DNA from: Isoetes taiwanensis
Lineage: Eukaryota; Streptophyta; Lycopodiopsida; Isoetales; Isoetaceae
DNA: 64,000 bases
Direction of reading: 5' to 3'
NCBI GenBank assembly: GCA_021234155.1
Contig: JAJEKV010000033.1
Coordinates: 9,023,641 to 9,087,640, forward strand
In this document: positions 59,301 through 64,000 of the stretch, in pieces
Position numbering within the stretch: position 1 is the first letter of the stretch
Layout: each line of letters opens with the position of its first letter
Made by a program: the position numbers and the translations under genes
The notes under the pieces: generated by a model
Told to the model about the DNA's origin: nothing
Seen by the model: only the letters and a program-made list of their open reading frames with translations
The model's database searches: none

Positions 59301-59612
59301 TTATATATGTATTGAAAAATTTGTTGTTGCCCCTAGGGGGCAAACCCTCGTCCATGTGGATTTATGGCATATTCTAGGTATATGTCAGTATATCCCAAGA
59401 ATATGCCAATCACTGCTCCAAACTGCTATCAGGATATAAACTGGCGGTGGCCGCTCTTGTTGGACAGCCACTTCAGAAACCGGCTAATCGGATTCTTGGC
59501 GTTGCAAGACTGATGCGGATTCTAAAGTCTGTGACTTGTGCTACTTTGGGATGTGCGGTTTCTGTAGACGGTTTGGTTTCTTCGGTTACAGTAAGTTACG
59601 GATGTGCCGGGG
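59301..59612 (+). pseudogene. Upstream flank and partial exon duplicate of the SnRK2 pseudogene
   Basis: It begins with the TTA duplication, then shares about 120 bases with 205-325. At 59485-59530 a frame reads RILGVARLMRILKS, resembling [12 protein letters not shown] in the exon that follows. It therefore looks like a fragment of a duplicated SnRK2 first exon. Confidence 0.5.
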
Positions 59613-60163
59613 ATGCACGATACGGATCGATACGAGCTTGTCAAGGATATTGGGTCGGGAAATTTTGGCATCGCTAGACTGATGCGGGACAAGAACACTT
59701 AAAGAGCTTGTGGCAGTCAAGTATATAGAACGGGGCGAAAAGGTATGTTACTTGCTCGATATTGCTGAGCTCATCAAATTGCTATATCAATCAACGCAGT
59801 CAAAATGATATTGATTTTGGAATTTTATTTCCGTTTGCGCCTTGGATGCTGCAGATTGACGAAAATGTAAAAAGGGAGATCATTAACCATCGCTCACTAC
59901 GGCATCCTAATATTGTGAGATTCAAGGAGGCAAGTTGAATGATTTCTACAAAGAATTTGCCTGGAAACATACCATGCAAGAAAAAATCAGTTGAGGTTTA
60001 TGTACAGTACTATTAGTGTTCCATTTTTTGAACAGCTGGAAATTGTTGTGTCTGCTTCAGGTTATGTTTGACTCCAACACACCTAGCCATAGTCATGGAA
60101 TATGCAGCAGGCGGCGAACTTTTTGAACGGATTTGTAATGTGGGTCGTTTCAGTGAAGATGAG
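59613..60163 (+). pseudogene. SnRK2: SnRK2-type protein kinase pseudogene, exons 1-3
   Basis: SnRK2 kinases act in abscisic-acid and osmotic-stress signalling. Exon 1 (59613-59742) reads [19 protein letters not shown] and ARLMRDKNT, then, after one extra base, [14 protein letters not shown] (glycine loop and VAVK lysine). Exon 2 (59855-59929) reads [19 protein letters not shown] and IVRFKE; its donor is GC (GCAAGT) instead of GT. Exon 3 (60061-60163) has [20 protein letters not shown] with [10 protein letters not shown] after another single-base insertion. The normal exon 4 (ARFFFQQL...) is absent: unrelated sequence follows from about 60185. So it is truncated and has two frameshifts. Confidence 0.92.
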
Positions 60164-61823
60164 GTATGTCATGCCTTCCATATACAAGATTCATTAGAGT
60201 TTTTTTGAGGTCAATTAAGGGCCCTTACTCGATGCCACGTCAAAAAGCTCGCGGCCAATGGGGAGCCGAGCTTGTATGCGAGTTTTTACCGAGCCTTGGT
60301 TTCGCCATTCCGGATGTCAACCGCGACGTAGCCGGTAATATCCGTGCCTCTAGCTTCGGGTGTCAGATTACACACGTAGCAATTATGACCGTTAGCTCCC
60401 GCCCTCAATTCCCGCTCAGGTTTTTTCTTCAACAAAGTTTGCGCGAAGATCGATTGCCCGCGCCAAGGGAACTTCGATTTGCTCAGGAATAGCTTCGACC
60501 TGCGCCAAAGTGAGTTTCGACCACAAAAAAGCTCCGATCAAGGTAAAATCACCGAGCCTTTCCTAGTATTTCGATTCCGCTCCACATTCTAATTTGAATT
60601 CTGTGACTTTAGATGGCTATACGCTCTATCACAATCGGAAATGACTTTGAAAGCTTCGTGGTGTCGACCGGGAGCTTTATTACACTCCAACTTGGAATGC
60701 AAGGTGAATAGTGAGTCAAAAGATGCAGGAGAAGTGATGTTTCTGCACATTAGAGGGCTTTGGTGGTCGGTTTTTGATCAGGCAAAGAGATATTTGTACA
60801 AGTGAGTCATGTATACACTCCAACAAATATGGCAAAAGAAAAAATAAGCAAGCGAAGAACTTTCCCACGGTTAGAAGCAAATTGTAAGTATGTACTTCTA
60901 TGCAATCCATATCTAAATTAGTTCAGTTACTTATCCAGTTCATTCCTATTCTCTCAGATTTTGTGTATATCCGATGTGTAGAACACGATCTCTCTTCACG
61001 ATAGTGTATTCCATTGCTTTCACCAAGATATGGGATCCTTGTTGTTCGAAGGTAGCATACCAGTGCAACTCACAGAAAAGGGGTATATGGTTCTGGAGGT
61101 ATGAATACTCTCCATGAAGATTCAAGCTTATTGAGCTTCCATTGCCCAGCCTGTCCGAGCTATACTGCAGGCCTCTGGATGCCACTTCTGTCTTACTAGC
61201 ACGGAGTAAGTTGTCACAGGAAATGTTTACGGCATTGAAGGAGAAGGGAGGTTTCTGCGGGCATTAGAAGACAAATTTAGGAATTGATTTGTTCATTGCC
61301 TTATTCAAGATGTTTACTGATTCGGCCCGATTCGGTGGATAGTTTTTAGATAGTCTATTTCTTGAAGGTTGGAGTGCTCGACTTCATGATGGAGCTGAAT
61401 TCCATGAATGCGAGGATAAGTCAAGACATGGTTCGGTTCAGATATTGCATCTGTATATGAATCTATGTAATATAAATATAAGTGACGATTAATTGAAGAT
61501 CTATTGTATATTGATTGGAAAGATTTGCTTTCAGTGTAAGATAAAAAATTAAAGTAGCTACGATGCGAAAATATGAATATCATAAAATAAGGAAGTGTTG
61601 CAGACCGTAGGTACACGCATGAAATTATGTATAACATAAAATATGGAAGTGTTGTTTTCGCATTGTAGCTACGGTGCGAAATTCATTAGAGGTTTGATGG
61701 GATCACTTAAGGGCCCAACTCCGATGCCAGCATGGAAACCCACTAAGGGTTGAGGCCTGAGACTCTAGGTTTCTAATGAACAGGTTGTAGATTCAAATCT
61801 GTATTTCATTAACAATCTCAAGA
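60164..61823. other. Sequence replacing the rest of the SnRK2 gene
   Basis: A GC-richer segment at 60210-60640 carries a 108-codon ORF with no recognised domain. Its start (AATTAAGGGCCCTTACTCGATGCCA) resembles 61700-61725 (ACTTAAGGGCCCAACTCCGATGCCA), so a repeat may begin at both places. The remainder is AT-rich and gene-free. Confidence 0.4.
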
Positions 61824-62275
61824 GCGTGGTTACAATGCGCATTTGCCATATCCATAACCAATGGTTACATGCATTTCGTACTGTGGCTATTATGCAACAC
61901 TTTATTTCTTTCTTTAGGGCGTGGCTACGGTGCGAATTTGCCATGTCCACAGCCCAATGAATACATGCATTTCGCATTGTAACCACTGTGCCCTTTTTTT
62001 TTTGTACTTTTTTAAGGCATGAAGCTCTGGGAATTTGCCATATCCACGACCTCTAAACGGATACATACGCCCGACTTTGTAACCACGCCCTAAAAAAAAA
62101 AAAAAAAAAAAAATTTAAGGCGTGGTTACGGTCTTGAATTTGCCATGTCCACGGTAAGACGGATACATGCATTTCGATTGAATAACGCTAAAAAAAAATT
62201 TTTTTTTTAGGCGTGGTTACAATCGAATTTGCCATGTCGGCGACGGATACATGCATTTCGCCTTTGTAAAGTGCA
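61824..62275. repeat. Array of five fold-back repeat units
   Basis: Units start at about 61824, 61919, 62015, 62119 and 62209. Each carries GCGTGGTTAC (or variant), then ATTTGCCATGTCCAC, then GATACATGCATTTCG. Several end GTAACCACGCC, the reverse complement of the start, so each unit can fold back. Homopolymer A/T runs (up to 23) lie between units. They look like tandemly nested MITEs or a satellite-like array. Confidence 0.75.
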
Positions 62276-63786
62276 AATTTTTTTTTTTTTTTTTTTAATT
62301 AATTATGCTATTTTGCTTCAGTTAAGCAAGTAAGCTCATGATACTAGAACTTGTTTAGACTAGTGGCTTCTAAAAAACAAAATAAATGCCGAAGTTGCTT
62401 TGCATTTATATGACCATATAGGGCTCTAAAAATATGGTTCAAACATGGTGGGATATTCTGCCATACCACCAATATCATATTAATGGTGGACGGTGGCATT
62501 AAATGCATTGATGAGATGTAAAGGCCTTAGAATATTTGGACGAGGCCAAATTTGACATTTAAGTTTAGGGTTTACCCCAATAGCATCTCCAAAGCGGCGC
62601 CTCTGTTAGTATAATGCCGCCACTCTGTTTTTGAGAAGATCCGAAATGCCCAAGGGTGTGTATATCCTTGGTTGCAGGGCACAAAGAGCAGTGAACTCTG
62701 CTCCCAAACGGACCAAGAAGAAATGACAATGATGGAGAGCAAACGAAGCAAGCTACCGTGACAGGGGCGACCAAAACCGTGTTTCGGTTATTTATATGCT
62801 TGTGTAGTCTACTTTTGGCTGTGATTCTTGCAAATACTGAGCCGAAAATGAAAGCCTTGCTATTATTAGGAAGGATAAGAATTTTTCTTGAAGAGTCTAG
62901 CCAATAGTAATATAGAAAAAGGGCTCTAGAAGTTTACATTCTTATAGAATGCTTTGGACGAAAAATGTGTTGAGATATCTGAGCCAATACTTCTGATTTC
63001 ACCTATAAGGCCGCGATAAAGAAGAAAACTCAGCTTTGATACATGATATAGTATGATTTATGCCTTTTAAAACTCTAATATAAGCTGACCCGGATCGAAT
63101 TGAGGCATACACATACGATATTTGATGTCGCATGACCTTTAAATTTTATCTTAAGAGCGTTTATCCGTGCCTTTCTTGGTGATTTTTTGGTAATATTATG
63201 ATGGTTTACTTGAGGATCTAAATTATATTGCTAAGTTGCTCCTACAAATTCTGATATATTGATAGAGTATACCCTAAGATCTGGCAGATTTCTACTTGAT
63301 AAACACATGTTTCATAGGCATTTTGATGATCTAAAACCGATAATCCATCTTGAGGGCTTATTGTTGAAGGTTAAAACTATGAGATACTAATGTTTATGAT
63401 TTTGTGGGTTGTATGACTATGGTAAGCAGCCATACACTAATATTTAGTGCATTTGAACACATCTTTCTATTTTACTGAAACCAGCAATCGTGCATTTGAG
63501 ATTTGCTATGGCTTGGGTTAATGGCAGCAAGGTTAAGACGTGTAGGCTTTCCATTTGGCTGATTTTATGCTTATATGCCAGACTTAAAGCTGATGTTAGC
63601 AGCTATTAGATAGTTTGTGCTTTTTCTAAAACTTATTGTAAGTTCTATAGCTCAGTTTGCTCATAATACACCATTCTTACTTGAAAAGAATAGGTGAAGG
63701 GCGAAGAGCCATAGTGTCTCATTGCTTACCTGACGCCCCTTTCCTTATTACCATTTTCATGCTAATATTGGTCTGTTTGGGTGCAG
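62276..63786. other. Gene-free stretch
   Basis: It begins with an 18-T run at 62279-62296. No domain is seen in the short ORFs (for example 62774-62565 minus). Confidence 0.45.
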
Positions 63787-63893
63787 GTAACCGAGACACC
63801 ATCTCCTGTTCTTTCAAATTTACAAGGTGGCTACACAAAAGCTACCACAAGGGAAGATGATACAACGGAAAAACGATCAACAAATCCTTCATT
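63787..63893 (+). other. Possible exon, unrecognised
   Basis: TTGGGTGCAG precedes an open frame VTETPSPVLSNLQGGYTKA, then TTREDDTTEKRSTNPSF, ending at a GTGAGA donor. The pyrimidine-rich upstream and donor match splice consensus. The protein family is unknown and it may continue beyond the window. Confidence 0.3.
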
Positions 63894-64000
63894 TGGTGAG
63901 ATCTAACTAAATCTTGAGGGGTACTAAGAATATTGGCAGCATATGATAAGATAATGCAGCTGTCATACTTGAAAGAAAGCTATATGTTAGATTCCTTCAT

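Noticed and set aside
61824-62275. CRISPR-like array
   Set aside because: Plant nuclear DNA. Units are degenerate fold-backs of about 95 bp with homopolymer spacers, not short exact repeats with unique spacers.

Overview
Type of genome. The window is land-plant nuclear DNA. It is AT-rich and gene-poor, with GT-AG introns, a plant-type L1 LINE and host genes of plant families (LHT amino-acid permease, SnRK2 kinase, CYP89-like P450, PLS-type PPR). Almost every coding region is broken, and insertions are nested. I saw no LTR-retrotransposon gag-pol. The transposon mix (large hAT, a Sola-like DDE element, an HUH/Rep-like ORF, a non-L1-type LINE) would suit a large gymnosperm or fern genome. I cannot fix the species from sequence alone.

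Layout. 1-2453: small duplications, a palindrome and one AGC-kinase-like exon. 2464-19824: one minus-strand L1-type LINE (10-bp target duplication CAAATGTTAT, 29-T tail, endonuclease, RT, ORF1), split in ORF1 by a 10.4-kb hAT-like element (8371-18757). That element carries a decayed BED-finger/hAT transposase, hairpin-rich duplications and an antisense protein-kinase-like pseudogene. 19835-23450: an HUH/Rep-like (Replitron-like?) pseudogene followed by two strong hairpins. 24730-28096: the best host gene, a nine-exon LHT-type permease with one apparent frameshift. 29566-30192: PPR pseudogene. 30912-34346: a second, 5'-truncated LINE of another class, inserted in a methyltransferase pseudogene (34347-34709). 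34775-37201: unrecognised exon-like stretches. 38833-46547: a 7.7-kb terminal-inverted-repeat element with a Sola-like DDE transposase, a basic/acidic ORF and an antisense region encoding a coiled coil, a Cys/His finger and an FCP1-like phosphatase domain. 49443-59300: a 9.86-kb element with matching inverted ends and a TTA target duplication (PIF/Harbinger style). It holds a truncated P450, a CACTA remnant and a 0.7-kb duplication. 59613-60163: SnRK2 pseudogene. 61824-62275: array of small fold-back repeats.

How it fits together. The window is a transposon graveyard around one nearly intact transporter gene. Most notable: two unrelated large DNA transposons each enclose an antisense signalling-domain gene (kinase in the hAT, FCP1-like phosphatase in the Sola-like element), and a rolling-circle-type nuclease ORF is followed by hairpins. 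All three need homology searches I could not run.
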